Shown: positions 1-12,250, counted from the stretch's first letter. The stretch is 64,000 bases of DNA from Pardosa pseudoannulata (GCA_032207245.1 CM063502.1:68561616-68625615); one strand, 5' to 3'. Notes: generated from the letters alone by a model not told the origin. Program-made: numbers and translations.

Positions 1-243
1 ACGGCGGAAACATATTACTCAGATTATAGGATTAGTCTGGAACTACAAAAGTGTAGCTTTTTCTGCCGTGATAAACGTAGTTTGGGGAACTTAATCCTAG
101 AAAACTTTTCGCTTCCGACTTCCAAATGTCCGCTGATGAAAGAACAAAATGGCAAAACCAGTAAAAAAATGAAGAATAATTGCATGCGTGCTACCAAACT
201 AATTCATTTTTGTTCGGTCGAAGGAAAGAGGGATGTCCTACTA
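1..243. other. unassigned sequence at the window edge
   Basis: No repeat unit, terminal repeat or convincing coding frame was recognised. A 79-codon ATG frame crosses it but runs into the minisatellite that follows, so it is taken as a chance reading. Confidence 0.4.
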
Positions 244-379
244 TTTATAAATTTTAGCTCCGGGCAACAAAAACTATTCATTCATTCATTACAGAAACTA
301 GACATTTTACAGATGTTTTAAATAAATAAATTGCTGAATACACACATATACAAAGTATTATAGTTCACATATACATAAT

Positions 380-438
<59 letters not shown>
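380..438. repeat. compound (AC)n(TA)n microsatellite
   Basis: An AC run passes directly into a TA run inside the first minisatellite unit. Other units keep only a short version, so it expanded locally. Confidence 0.9.
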
Positions 439-442
<4 letters not shown>

Positions 443-1047
443 TATCTATTTACTTATATGCCTGTCTGTCTAATTATCTATCTATCTATAATCTCTCCCT
501 TTTATTTCGGGGCAACAAAAACTATTCATTCATTACAGAAACTAGACATTTTACTGATGTTTTATATTAACAAATTGTTGAGTACACATATATACGAAAT
601 ATTGTAGTTCACACATACATAATACACGTATATATGTTTGTATATATCATTTACTTATATGTCTGTCTGACTAACTCTCTATCTATCTATAATCTCTCCC
701 TTTTAGTTCGGGGCAACAAAAACTATTCATTCATTACAGAAACTAGACATTTTACAGATGTTTTAAATAAACAAATTGCTGAATACACACATGCGAAATA
801 TTATAGTTCACACATACTAAATACACACATATATAAGGTATAAATATATCTATCTACTTATATATCTGTTTGTCTAACTACCTATCTATCTATAATCTCC
901 CTCTCTCTCTCTCTTTCCCACTTTCAGTTCGGGACAACAAAAACTATTCATTCATTTCAGAAACTAGACATTTTACAGATGTTTTAAATAAACAAATTGT
1001 TGAATACACACATATACGAAATGTTGTAGTTCACACATACGTAATAC

Positions 1048-1247
1048 ACACACATATGGTTTTGTTTTGTTTTGTTTGGAGCGCTACGGTCTACTGTTTT
1101 GCACACGAGGGCTAATGAGACCGGGACCTACAGTTTAAAGCCGATTCCGAACGGCTACAACATCCATGCCCGCAGCGGGATTCGAACCCGCGAACTCCGG
1201 TTCCGAAGAGCAGCGCTCATTCGGCCATCGTTCGGCTACACACACAT
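1048..1247 (-). mobile_element. SINE-A (tRNA-derived SINE), full length, in minisatellite
   Basis: Read on the minus strand, a tRNA-like head has an A-box-like GATGGCCGAATGAGCG and a B box GGGTTCGAATCCC. A tRNA-unrelated body follows (CGGAATCGGCTTTAA ... CATTAGCCCTCGTG), then AGACCGTAGCGCTCC and a CAAAACAAAAC tail. The direct repeat ACACACATAT at 1048-1057 and 1238-1247 is the likely target duplication. The best full copies here (47934 and this one) set the family standard. Internal pol III promoter boxes are characteristic of such SINEs; current transcription cannot be judged. Confidence 0.85.
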
Positions 1248-1543
1248 ATATGTATAAAAATATATCTATCTACTTATATGTCTGTCTGTTAACTATCTAT
1301 CTATAATCGCTTTATTTCTCTCCCTTCTAGTTTGGGGAAGCAAAAATTATTCGTTCATTACAGAAACTAGACATTTTACTGATGTTTTAAATAAACAAAT
1401 AGTTGAGTACACACATATACTAAATATTATAGTTCACACATACCTAATACACACATATATATGTATAAATATATCTATCTACTTATATGTCTGTCTGTCT
1501 GACTATATATCTATCTATAATCTGTCTATGTCTCCCTTTCTTT

Positions 1544-1575
1544 CTTTCTCTCTCTCATTCGCTCTCTCTCTCTCT

Positions 1576-1641
<66 letters not shown>
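1544..1641. repeat. compound (CT)n(TA)n microsatellite
   Basis: A CT-rich run of about 65 bp is followed by about 15 TA repeats. It closes the minisatellite block on its right side. Confidence 0.9.
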
Positions 1642-1645
<4 letters not shown>

Positions 1646-2377
1646 TTATTTAATTACGGATATATACATATAGTTAAACTTACAATTTCCTCAATAAGTG
1701 ACTTTATTAGTCTCGCACTAAAAGAATGAAATTGAGAATAAAGCATGATTAATGCTGTTTTTTAGAGGAATTCACGTTCTAATACAGCATTTTCAATGGA
1801 TTCATCAATACATCGATTCTAAAATACTGTCGTAGTAGCACTTACCAAAATCAATGGCGAGATCAAACGAATAATATATTTCAGTTGAGATAAAGAAGGG
1901 TTTTACCTGTATAACTGAAGATTTATGTAGTCCTACATGAAAATATCCCCAGCATTTAAGTTTGTGGATATTGAAAACCATGATTCGCAAGTAGAGGTGA
2001 ATATTTGTTATTGTTAAAACTTTATGACCAAAAACTCACAGTGATTTTAAATGAGACAGTGCTCTATCTTTATAAAAATTGTTGAAGTACGGACTTTTTC
2101 TTTTAACTAAGAATATGTTGTATTGACTTTCTTTTACTCACAGGATTATTCAAACAAGAATAGACTCAGATCAAGCGATTCTTTTAATACAACAAGCAGA
2201 TGAATACATGAAGGATCCTCTTTATACCTATGGTGTTTTTATATGTATAAATTATAGCAAGTGCATGAAATTGATTTTTTACAAAGATTAATAGATTAAT
2301 TATTTTCCTATTGAAACATCAGTTGGTGCTACCTTTTGCGTTTCTTTTTCCAATTCAAATGTTAGTGCAGATGACAC
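1642..2377. other. AT-rich spacer, nothing recognised
   Basis: No repeat unit, terminal repeat pair or coding frame with recognisable content was found on either strand. Confidence 0.4.
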
Positions 2378-2447
2378 CAGGTAAGTCCCTGTCTAATTAG
2401 ATCTCGTGTGCCAGATATGTGAGTTGAGTTCCAAACAAAACCAAAAG
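2378..2447 (+). mobile_element. SINE-A 3' fragment
   Basis: Only the 3' part of SINE-A is seen: AGGTAAGTCCCTGTCTAATT, a decayed ATCTCGTGTG block, and the tail CCAAACAAAACCAAAAGC. The tRNA-like head is missing. Divergence makes it an old copy. Confidence 0.5.
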
Positions 2448-2620
2448 CAGATGATTCTAATTTTCTAAATCTATTGACATACTTTTGTGTAATTTCCGTT
2501 TTCCATTATATGTGTTTGTTGATGCAATTTTATATACTATTGTCATAATTGAGAGTTTACTATAAGAATGGACAGTTAATGTATGTTAAATGCGTCAAGA
2601 AGAAAAGAATAACGTTCATC

Positions 2621-3363
2621 ATTCAGAGTAAGGCTGGATGATATCAGAAATCTAATATCGCAATATATCCCCAAATTAATACTAATATTTTTGATATATC
2701 GAGATACTACTTTAAACTAGGAGTAACTAGACATTATTATTTTAAAAGACTAACAGTATCTAGATATTCATGAAAAAAAAACCTATAAACATCTGATATT
2801 AACAGAAGAAATAAATAAGTAAACAGCAAGCTATAGAGATATATTGACATGTGCATGTAATACTGGTTATTGGGATCAAGCTTTTTATAAAAATAACCAC
2901 TTGTACATATCTTTGACTATTGCAATAAAGCATATTAATATATTACATATATCACAATAGATAAAAGCCAATAGCAGATGCCGAAATGCGACACTAATGC
3001 ACTTTCTGTTTTCCCAACTGTATTATATGAATGTTTTAGGATGTATTGGGATATACTACAAAAAACTTTCACGGAGACGTGATGATCTTCAAAGGCAGAT
3101 TTTCTAGCTTGTGTTTGCATCAAATACGCAGGTAAATAAGTCAAACGAATGCAATAACTGGGAGAAATATCCCTTTATATTGATATTAGAGGGATATTAA
3201 GAATATGTGGTTATACAAGACATCACGAGCGAAGAAAAACAGAACCGCTTATGGGGGATATATATCGGTAGAGCAAAATTTAAAATATTGTTATTGCGAT
3301 ACTTGAAGTATATCAATATATTATCAAATATATATTGATAAACAATCCAGCCCTAATTCAGAG
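2621..3363. mobile_element. hAT-like non-autonomous DNA transposon
   Basis: The 8-bp direct repeat ATTCAGAG at 2621-2628 and 3356-3363 flanks a 727-bp body. The body starts TAAGGCTGGATGATATC and ends with the inverse of TAGGGCTGGATTGTTTATC. A perfect 8-bp target duplication with short imperfect terminal inverted repeats is the hAT superfamily signature. The ends are rich in GATATAT/ATATCG motifs inside the termini. No transposase reading was found, so this is a MITE-like or internally deleted copy needing a partner transposase. Confidence 0.85.
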
Positions 3364-4152
3364 AAAAATAAATTTGATTCTCAAGAGTTAACTGAGGAAG
3401 TGTTGATATTACAGCAGAGACAACTGTTGTCTGAAATATTTCTACAGCGTAATTAAGGTTTATAAAACAACAAATTAAATGATTTTGTATTTTTATACTC
3501 TAGAGTGTAGTTGCTTGACGATGCAATATAGTAGGCAGTTTTAGGTACAAATAGAGTATTAATATTTTTATGATATACAATTTTAATCGTGGTTGTCCAA
3601 ATTTTGTAGCACTTTGAATTCAGGGGTTACATATAGAATTTTTGAAGAAATGCTTTATTAATGTTTAAAAATACAGATATGTTATTGTTAGATAAGACAT
3701 AATGAGCGTAAAATTTAAATACAATACCAAGTTGTATTAATTTAAAACTACTTTCTTAAGTTCCAAAATGTGAAACCTCATTCTTCACAGTGAAAGGATG
3801 GAAAGACTACAGAATATATTTGTTATTTGAACTACAGATCTCTCAGAAGCTAATCTATGTAAGTTTCTTGTTGAAACAGCATGGTTTAAGCGGAATTAGA
3901 AATTTGTATCCCTCTTAGAATAGTTTGGTTTAGGAATTAATCTCATTACTTTTATCCGAATACTGCATGCATTCATGGAAAATTGATTTCCACTGATAAA
4001 CTATTTTGAAGTAGGAAGTAAAATTTCTTCTACAGATCTTCAAAGAGTTTTACTATTTACTCCATGAAACTGTAATTGATTATCTCTCTAAGGGGAAATT
4101 GGTGCTACTAAGCCAATCGACCAACCTTTCACGCATGAACAAGATTCGTTAA
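3364..4152. other. AT-rich spacer
   Basis: No gene or mobile element was recognised. The only local structure noted is a short palindrome, AGACAACTGTTGTCT, near 3418-3432. Confidence 0.4.
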
Positions 4153-5109
4153 GATGTGCATGAAACGTAAGTCAGCGTAAATCCTATCCCTTTTAAAATG
4201 TTTCATGCATTTAAACACAAATTAAAGATATACTAAATTAAAATTAACTGATTTGGACAAATTTGTTTACACATGATACCATATGATTTGAAAACATCCG
4301 TGTTTTAATATAGTTACCTTTTATATATGTTATACTTTTATCACACAACAAATTGATTTAAATACATACAGTTATTTTTACAATTTGATTAAAAATTTAC
4401 TATCATTCAGGATTAATAATTTAAAATATTTTAAGTTTAAAACATTTATTCTGATCTAATGGAATTTTGATTTATAATTGAGCTTTCAGGGATCAAATTC
4501 AAATGAAAGGAATTTTACTGATTGCGTTTGGGATTTTAAAATACTACCGAATTGTAATATTATATACTAAATCATAATATAAGTTTAAAATGCAGCATTT
4601 CTGATTTAAATATTTTGATACATTCTTAATTATCATACATTAACATGTGTGTGGGTACATTTCGCAGCGGAATTGTACCGGGAGTGGGCGTTTTGCTAAT
4701 AAATTTAGTTATTCATTTAAATCTCAATAGATCGAAAATTATTTAAATTTTTTAACCAACTTTTGGTATTTTATATTGAAATATATAAACAAATATATAA
4801 ATAGAAATATATAAATAACAACTGTAAGATTTTTGTAAACAAAAAGTATATTTTCTAGTGGATAAATTAACAATAGTATCGTAAATATGAAAAATCAAAT
4901 AGAAATAGTAGTATATAGTTTTAATTTTTTCGTATTATGTTATATATAAACATTTTTACATTCCAGAATCTATGTAGTAGACAAGAACATTCGGCTTCGT
5001 TTTCCTGTATAAACCTTTATTTTTGTACCCGCAAACAAACCATGTTGTTACACTAACCCGTACTAGTACGTGACCCACGCTCACATGTGTCCCACATACA
5101 ATGTGTTAA
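4153..5109 (-). mobile_element. piggyBac-like TTAA element, minus-strand copy, one end truncated
   Basis: Matches the insertion at 51043-53557 in reverse orientation. The right end at 5106-5109 is TTAA preceded on the minus strand by CACATTGTATGTGGG, a terminal repeat. A second inverted copy of that terminus lies internally at 4640-4665, next to another TTAA (4640-4643). Homology continues leftwards to about 4153, where roughly the last 55 bp seen in the other copy are absent. The 451-bp segment that is duplicated in the other copy is also absent, so this is closer to the unduplicated form. No transposase frame was found. TTAA targets and CAC-starting termini fit piggyBac-like elements; assignment is by structure only. 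Confidence 0.7.
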
Positions 5110-6653
5110 GAAATGTTTTTGTAAATTAAATATTTCCTTAAGCAAATGTGTTTTTATTTTTAAAAGCTTTGCATTTTAATAAATAACTGCTGTGGAGAAG
5201 TGCACATAAATTCAAGTATAAATCCCAATATAAATAAACGTAAAAAATATTAAAAGAAAAAAACATAAATACCTTTTGAATACACAGCAACAAAGGTCTA
5301 AAAATTTCAAAGTGAAGATGTAACTTCCCACTCTATCCTTTGTCTACGGCTTTCATTGCATACCAACGTTTTTAATCGATAATATCGTATGAAATAGAAA
5401 TGCCACTATCTAAAGAACAAGGCAATGATCTCTCAAAAATAAAACAAAGGCTTTTATTTTATCATTTTAAAATGATAAATGTTAAATGAAGCTGGGCGAA
5501 CAGAAAAAAATCCCCTGATAAAAGTTTCAGAAACATTTCAATTATTTCTTATAAGAAATTTATTGCTCTATTCGAAAAAAAAAAGATTCTGAAAAGAATG
5601 TATACTGGACTATTTAGAAAGTCCTATATTTTGTTCTGAAATTGAAACGGAGTAAAAAGGAAAAATATTATCTGAGTTTCCAAACTATTTTTTTTTTATA
5701 AATAAAAATACTAGGTGAAGAAGAAAATAGAAAATATGATTTTTTAAAGAATTGAAAATTTAAAGTTTTTATGTAAAATATATTAATATAAAATTTCTGT
5801 CTACTTTAAACGTAACTGTAGTTAAATAGTTATTACAATAATGCAATACCAGGAATTAATATTAATGAAAGGATGAATTTAGTAGTAGGTATTCCCAAAT
5901 GTTGAAAATTTTAGAATCATTTTTTATTATTACTTAAACTTAACTCATATTTTTGTACTTTTTAAGCAGTACTTAAACCTAGTTCTCGCTTCCCAACATT
6001 TCGACACAGCACAATTAAAACGATTTAATTCTTTGTGCTCCAAATTAATTTTGCTCATTCGCAGTAGTCAAGTCCAAACTAATGTTTGTGTTATATCATT
6101 TTATTGCTGCCCTAGGAATTTCAATTAAGTTAAACATGTTTCAACAGTAATTCTTAAGTTTGAAAATCATGTTAAACTATATTCGACGTTGTAGTTGTTT
6201 CAGAAGAAAGATAATGTCCAGTTAAACTCAACATTGGAGCACAATTCACTCTTCAGTGTGTTTATAATTCATAAATCGTGATATATTGCATGGAATACAA
6301 TAAAAGGAGTCATATATACCAATTTTAAACTAACAGATGGACATTCAAGATAGCCGTAAAAAAGTCAGGCGATTTACAGAGATTGAAAACTATGTTGAGG
6401 GCGGAACTATAAGTTTAGAACATACAAGGCACTCTCCGGCTTTTCTCTTTCCTTGCTTTGACAAAAGAAAATTAGAATTAACAGATAATTACAAAGAGAA
6501 TATTACAATTTAAATGTACTCTTGAACACAAAAAGACAAAGAGTTTTACAGCATTGAAAATCATCGAGGGATTTGGAATTTGTAGAACAATCGTACCCTA
6601 TGTGAAGTGATACAAGAAGAATTTATTATCCAATTATGCTATAAATAATTATA
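5110..6653. other. AT-rich spacer
   Basis: About 1.5 kb without a coding frame, terminal repeat pair or tandem structure that I can support. Confidence 0.4.
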
Positions 6654-8160
6654 TACACTCATGTCCATAAATTAAGGATAATGAAGTTCAGGCAATGAAA
6701 GAGACAAAAGCAAAACAAATTTGACTTATTTGTAAAGTCTATTTATTAAACAAAAGGTAAAGAGCAAAAAAGATGCTATATGTTTGACATAATTAATAAA
6801 AATTGCGATTTTTACTCCCTGGAGCAAATTTCAAAAAAGAACCTATTTACAGAAAACAGTATAACATGGTTAGTATGATGGTTAATACGGAGTATGTCTC
6901 CCGGCCGATGCAATACAAGCGTTACAACGCCTACGCATGCTGAGTATCAGATTATCAATCTGATCTTGGGGAAAATTACATCACTCATCAAGCAATGCCC
7001 TCCGAAGTTCCGATAGACAGTTGGGAGGGGGTTGACGGGCTGCAATTCGTCGGCCAAGCATGTCCCACACATGCTCTATTGGATTCAAGTTCGGTGAGTA
7101 TGCTGGCCAATCCATACGGGTGATATCCTCCGATTGAAGGCATTCGTCTACAATGTTTGCACGGCGAGGTCGGGCGTTGTCATCCATATACAGAAATTCA
7201 GGACCAATGGGGCCCCGAAACAAAGTACATGTTGTTCCAGAATGACATCCCGATAGATATGGCCTGTCATCGTTACACTCTGAACATGCAGGTCAGTTCT
7301 GGAACCAAGAATAATTCCTCCCCAAACGAGCTATCCTGCACCATCGTAACGGTGTCGTTCAATGGTGTTCTCTTGGTGGTAACGGGTACCTGGCGCTCTC
7401 CATATGAAAGTCCGGCGAGAATCAGAATGTAAACTGAACCTGGACTCGTCGGAAAACATCACACAAGACCACTGTTGCGGTGTCCACAATGCATGCTCTC
7501 TAGCCCAGCATAATCGCAGGCGACAGTGAGTTGCGGTAAGGGGAACACATCTGACAGGCCTACGAGCATATAGACCAATGTTCCCTAAGCGTCTGTACAC
7601 GGTCTGCCTTGAAACTGTCGTACCGGTAGCTGAAGAGAGCTGACGAGACAAGTCTGATGCTGTGCTCCGTCTGTTTCTTTTGGCAGTAACTGCCAAATAC
7701 CGGTCATCATTCGGCGTAGTAACTCGGGGGCGACCTGTGCTGTAACATCTACTCACATTACCATCATGTTTGAATCGTTGCCAAAGCCTGGAGATGACAC
7801 TCTGGGCGATTCCAAGTTCCTCGGATACTTCCAGCTGGGTACGTCCACATTCCAGTCGTCCGATAATTCTACCACGTAAAAATCATCCAAATGCTTCCTT
7901 TGTGCAATAACTATGCGGTTATTGCACTGAAAGTCTTTTAAAGCGCTTGTGAACAATTTTACTTCTTTGCTACCATTCCTTATATACCCCTTTCATACAC
8001 TCTCGTCATTGTGACGTACTATCCGCGCCATCTGGTGGTTTCCTGAAATTTGCATATTCTTCTTCAAGATGTGTGTGATAATTCTACAGGTGAAATTTTT
8101 ATTTTAGAGCTCAATTTCTGTGTGATTCTGAATTATCCTTAATTTATGGACATGAGTGTA
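6654..8160 (-). mobile_element. Tc1-like transposon with perfect terminal repeats
   Basis: TA dinucleotides at 6654-6655 and 8159-8160 flank a 1,503-bp element. Its two 27-bp ends are perfect inverted repeats starting CACTCATGTCCATAA. Between them lies a single transposase reading on the minus strand, broken by stops and frameshifts (separate entry). TA target duplication, one-gene layout and size fit the Tc1 branch of Tc1/mariner. Intact ends mean it could in principle still be moved by a transposase supplied from elsewhere; that is inference. Confidence 0.95.
6882..7906 (-). pseudogene. Tc1-like DD34E transposase, disabled
   Basis: The product would be a nuclear cut-and-paste transposase. 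The N-terminal helix-turn-helix region is seen near 7730-7890 (RKHLDDF, then in the next frame LEVSEELGIAQSVISRLWQR). A second DNA-binding part follows (TGRPRVT, then TVSRQTVYRRLGNIGL). The catalytic core keeps SDESRF (first Asp), MDDNARP (second Asp) and SPNLNPIEHVWD (Glu), with exactly 34 residues between second Asp and Glu. Lesions: an apparent 1-bp loss after HLDDF near 7880, a TAG where family members have a residue before LVWGGI near 7331, a frameshift near 7225, and a TGA after RRALLDE near 6981. The C terminus ends SAGRHTPY then stop at 6882. No clear start codon remains. Recognition is strong; function is lost. Confidence 0.93.
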
Positions 8161-8914
8161 TTAGTGTTAGTGGCATCTTCAAGGATTATTTTCTTTATTA
8201 CGATTGAAATTTCTAAATTATTTTGCGCATTTCTCAGAAAATCTGACTTAATTACAATACTACAAGTATGGTATCTTTGTTTAGTACCTAGTATTTTTGT
8301 TTCATAGTCAATCAGTATTAAATAAAATCATGTTTAACTAAAACAGTTTCTAATACATTAGTGACAAGTATTTTATGTAATTATAAATTTTGAGAAAATG
8401 CTCAAAAGACTCTTTTCAATATATAAAGTGATGACACTGTGAATGATACTTGAAATGATAAACTGTGAGGTTTTGTTTGAACCTCTTTTACATAAATATA
8501 GTTATCCAGGTACAGAGCAAGTAAGTTATATAGCCAACTATTTTGCGAATGAGATGTTGTTTGTTGATCACAAAAACATTTATACTCCAAGAAATTCGTT
8601 CTTTAACTCAATTGGTCCCTTGTAATAGATGTTGAGATTTCGGATGTAAAATTTCTTTTAAAGATAAATAAATTTCTTTTTAAAAGAGACAGCTTGATAA
8701 AATATCGTAAAATTATTTTTATTTATTTTATTTATTTTCTAATGTTCCCCATTTGTCAAAATTCATCCTTACAACATCGTGGGGTTGATTGACCATTCTA
8801 TTATTGAAACATAATATTAGAGGTCAATGTTGCCATCTATAAGGGGACAGCACACATGCTTCCAAGCTTTCTTAGGTATTTAAACTCACTCTGACTGTCT
8901 CCAAGAACGACCGT
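8161..8914. other. AT-rich spacer
   Basis: Two overlapping 60-codon frames near 8400-8625 run on opposite strands with no recognisable content. Nothing else was found. Confidence 0.4.
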
Positions 8915-8952
8915 ATTAGACTGTATCGCTCCTAACCAAACCAAAACCTAAA
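8915..8952 (+). mobile_element. possible SINE-A 3' tail fragment
   Basis: GACTGTATCGCTCCTAACC followed by CAAACCAAAACC resembles the SINE-A 3' end (AGACCGTAGCGCTCC plus CAAACCAAAC tail). It is too short to be certain. Confidence 0.3.
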
Positions 8953-9587
8953 CGGAAGCAATTAAACAAAATGAACTGGGGATACAGAAAAATATATTAA
9001 AGGTAAAAGCGGATTGCCCGCATGTCAAACGTAAATATGTACATGTGTGCAAAATTTTAATTTTAAATTAATTTTATCTATTCCAGGCTTGTTCATTAAA
9101 CGTTATTTTGTTGTCACACAAAAATTGTTGCAACATTTTGTTGCTGTTGTGGTATTTATTAAATATATTAGGCTTTCTTAAATTGGCTGAACTGAGCAGA
9201 AGTTGTTAAAGAGTAATCTAAAAATCAGTCAAACTGAAAAATAGTCAATGAAAATATTACAAGAAATTTTATCGCGTAAACAAATAATTTAAAAGATCTA
9301 GAAGCTACACGTCTAAATTTTACTATACATTTAGATTTTTTCAGTGTATCTTTCATTTTATAAATTTATTTATATCTGCCAAAAAGAGATTTTTGATGAG
9401 AACCAGAGCCTAAGGGTAAAATCAAAACTGTAGCCTTATAATTTTTGAAATTTTGTGCTTGTTTATTTACTGCTGTTATTATTTTAGCTTTCGTGGCAAA
9501 AAGGATGTAATGGGATTTTTAATTTTTCATGCCCAAAAGACACAAAAACCTACACACATATAAAAGAATGTATGAAAGTATTTTACT

Positions 9588-10745
9588 GCTAAGAGATATA
9601 TTAATTTTACAATAGTTTAGTAAATTTTTAAAGTAATATTTTTAATTATACTGATAAATATCAAAGCTTTTATTAAGTTGAAAATTGTAAATGTTTCTTT
9701 ATAAAAATTACTCTGTTTCCAGAATCATATTTCAAATATATTAGGGCGTCCTCTGAATGTTTAAGGCAGTTATATATTTTCAGAAATTTAATTAAATCTA
9801 GAAAATATTGGAAATTGATTTAGAATCAAAATATATTTAGATCCTTAAAATGAAGTTTTAATGTTCATGAAAGTATTAATTGCAATCTACATTATTTCCA
9901 AGGTTTTCAATGTACAATAAAAATGAACATTTTAAAAACGTTGTAACTCCTAAAGTGCTCTGTACTAAAATGACATGGAAAAAAATTATTGTTAAAGATG
10001 TTATTAATCTTAATACATTTATTATGAATTATTTTATATAAGGTAAGTGAATAAGAAAACTGTTAAAAATCTTTAAGCTGCATATGAGGCATGTTATTTT
10101 TATCATAGTTTTTGATAGCAAGTAAATTTCCAATTTATTTGCTAAGATATATATTAATTTTTCAAGAGTTTAGTAAATTTTCAAAGAAATATTCTTAATT
10201 CTACTGATAAATATCAAAGCTTTTATTGAGTTGAAAATTGTAAATGTTTCTTTATAAAACTTGCTTTGTTTCCAGAATCATATTTGAAATATATAAGGGA
10301 GTCTTCTGAAAGTTTAATGCAGTGATATATTTTCGGAAATCTAATTAAGTCTAGAAAAAAATTCTAAGTTGATTTAGAATCAAAATATATTTAGATCCTT
10401 AAAATGAAGTTTTAATGTTCATAAAAGTAATTAATTAAAATCTCTGTTATTTCCAAGGTTTTACATGTACAATAAAAAATAAACATTTTAGAAACGTTGT
10501 AATTCCTAAAGTGCTCTGTAATAAAAAGACATGGAAAAAATTTATTGTTAAAGATATTGTTAATCTTAATATATATATTTTAATAATTTTATTATGAGAT
10601 ATTTTATATTAGGTCAGTGAATGACAAAGCTGTTAAACCTCTTTAAGTACTTTAAAAGATTACATCATTCAAATACTTCCTTAAATGCCATATGTTGCAT
10701 GTTATTTTTAGAGCTTTTGATAACAATTAAATTTTCAATTTACTT
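9588..10745. repeat. tandem duplication, two units of ~553 and ~600 bp
   Basis: The segment at 9591-10140 recurs at 10144-10745. Shared blocks include CAAAGCTTTTATT, TGTAAATGTTTCTTTATAAA, TTTCCAGAATCATATTT, TCAAAATATATTTAGATCC and CCTAAAGTGCTCTGTA, in the same order. Divergence is scattered substitutions and small indels, so the event is old. No coding frame is shared. Confidence 0.85.
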
Positions 10746-11828
10746 GATATGAAAATTTTTATTGATTGAAAGACTATTAAGTAGAATTGTTTTGATTTAT
10801 AAAAGTAAAGCTATTTTAACACTGAACAGTTAGAAAGTTCAATACTTTTTACTTTAGATAGTTCAGTTTCTTTTCTTTAAAAATTTATTTATAAATTTCA
10901 AGAAATGTTCTTTAAAATTAAAGTAATTTAAAAAAAAAGTTTATTTAGGTAGAATGAAGAGTAAACAAATGAATATTACCAAATATGGTTGGGATAGATA
11001 AAAAAAATAATATTATCACCATAAAAGCTTGAATGAATTTTCTTATATTTTGTTTACATTACTTTTGCTTCATTTATGAGGACACAATTATGCATACACC
11101 AGAAATGTAAATGAATTTTTGCGCTGTCAATTATGTTACTTTATCTGAAGTGGAAGATCTCAAGTTTTTATTTTGTTACTCTTTTTACAACTGTGACGTT
11201 AAAATCAATGCATATGTCAGGAGCAGCATAGCTTTTGCATTCGACGGAAATCTGGTTACAGCATTTCTCTTGGAATAGATTTTATATTCATTCTTATATC
11301 CTTTTCAATATGCACGCGTTTGGAGATTGGATTAACATGTGATTTTGATTTACTAATAAATGAGCGTATTCATGCGATAGTAATTCGATAGGAGAAAATG
11401 AAATTAAAAGAATGCTTTCCTATATATTTTCAGAAACAATTCCTATTTGTTTGCATTATTTCAATATAATACAAACAAATAATACAATTCATTTATATCT
11501 CAAGAACGGAATTTTCCCGAGATAATGCTGTTGCAGTTTGTTAATGAATAACATTTGAATAGCAGTGTCAGTTATTTAGTGTTAACTTTTAAGTTCCTGC
11601 AAGAGACAATCTTATTTTGTCGCAGCCATAAAGAATCAAAGCTAGATTTCGATAAACCTATTTATTTTTGCTTCCTTTGTAACGACATTCACACCGGTCT
11701 GAACGCCAGGCTTTTTTCACAAACTCATTTTGTGTTGTAGGCTTTAAAATTTAAAATACTAATAAATCAAGCAGGTTGGTTAACTCTCATAAAGCGAATT
11801 TTTATTTTAGGCTTCTTAAACATTTTAA
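10746..11828. other. AT-rich spacer
   Basis: No mobile-element ends, tandem repeat or convincing exon was recognised. A 61-codon frame at 11555-11740 has no recognisable content. Confidence 0.4.
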
Positions 11829-12005
11829 CATTGCGAGTATGGAGATCAAAGAGAAAGTGTCTTTAGAGATCGTATTGTTATTGGTGTTTCTGACAAATTA
11901 TTGCAAAAAAGATTATTAAAAGAAGGATATTTAACCCTCTAGAAGACTTCTGACATCTGTAGAGCTTCAGAAGTGAGTAAAAAGCAAGCTGAATTATGGC
12001 AGTGA
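11829..12005 (+). pseudogene. Gypsy-type retrotransposon gag fragment
   Basis: One frame reads CEYGDQRESVFRDRIVIGVS, then DKLLQKRLLKEGYLTL, a stop at 11940-11942, then KTSDICRASEVSKKQAELWQ. The pattern RDRIVIGVSDK ... LQKRLL ... DICRASE is typical of the capsid part of Gypsy-type gag in arthropods, which forms the particle in which the RNA is packaged. Only about 58 codons remain, bounded by stops on both sides, so it is a fragment with no function. It lies immediately beside an LTR end facing the other way (next entry), so it is not simply the gag of that LTR. Confidence 0.75.
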
Positions 12006-12012
12006 AAACTGG

Positions 12013-12250
12013 AAATAACGGCTTAACATCAAAGCGAACTGTCGCGACTCGCGAAAACCAAAGTAAAAATCCTGCCGACTACGCCATGTTATATCTGGTA
12101 TCTTTATTAACTAACACACAGTTACAATTACAATGAAAACAGAAGTACACAGTTACAAACACAGTTATATACTACAAAAACCAGCCTTTTCGTTACAAGA
12201 AGACTTTGTTTTCATGTAATCACCCTCACGGTTAAAGACCTCAATCGACG
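12013..12250 (-). mobile_element. LTR 3' end plus primer binding site of a Gypsy-type element
   Basis: On the minus strand an LTR-like stretch carries AATAAAG and ends ...AACA at about 12087. The next bases, TGGCGTAGTCGGCAGG (12086-12071), look like a tRNA-type primer binding site of the TGGCG-xAGTCGG class used by many Gypsy elements. A leader follows (GGTTTTCGCGAGTCGCGACA). The LTR's far boundary was not found, so the right limit is approximate. No gag follows in the expected orientation. Confidence 0.6.

Larger units (their letters stand above)
244..1530. repeat. minisatellite, about five ~200-250 bp units, interrupted by a SINE
   Basis: The core CAACAAAAACTATTCATTC followed by CAGAAACTAGACATTTTAC recurs near 264, 513, 714, 935 and, diverged, near 1339. 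Spacing is about 200-250 bp once the 190-bp SINE-A insertion in the fourth unit is removed. Each unit also has an AC/TA-rich stretch and a pyrimidine-rich segment (CTATCTATCTATAATCTC). Small frames over the units differ in sequence and end in repeats, so I do not call them coding. Confidence 0.85.

Noticed and set aside
1072..1257. tRNA gene suggested by B boxes GGTTCGAATCC at 1.2, 27.1, 27.4, 37.3, 42.3 and 48.0 kb
   Set aside because: Each is the head of a SINE-A copy with the same tRNA-unrelated body and tail, several with target duplications; the clover-leaf arms are incomplete.
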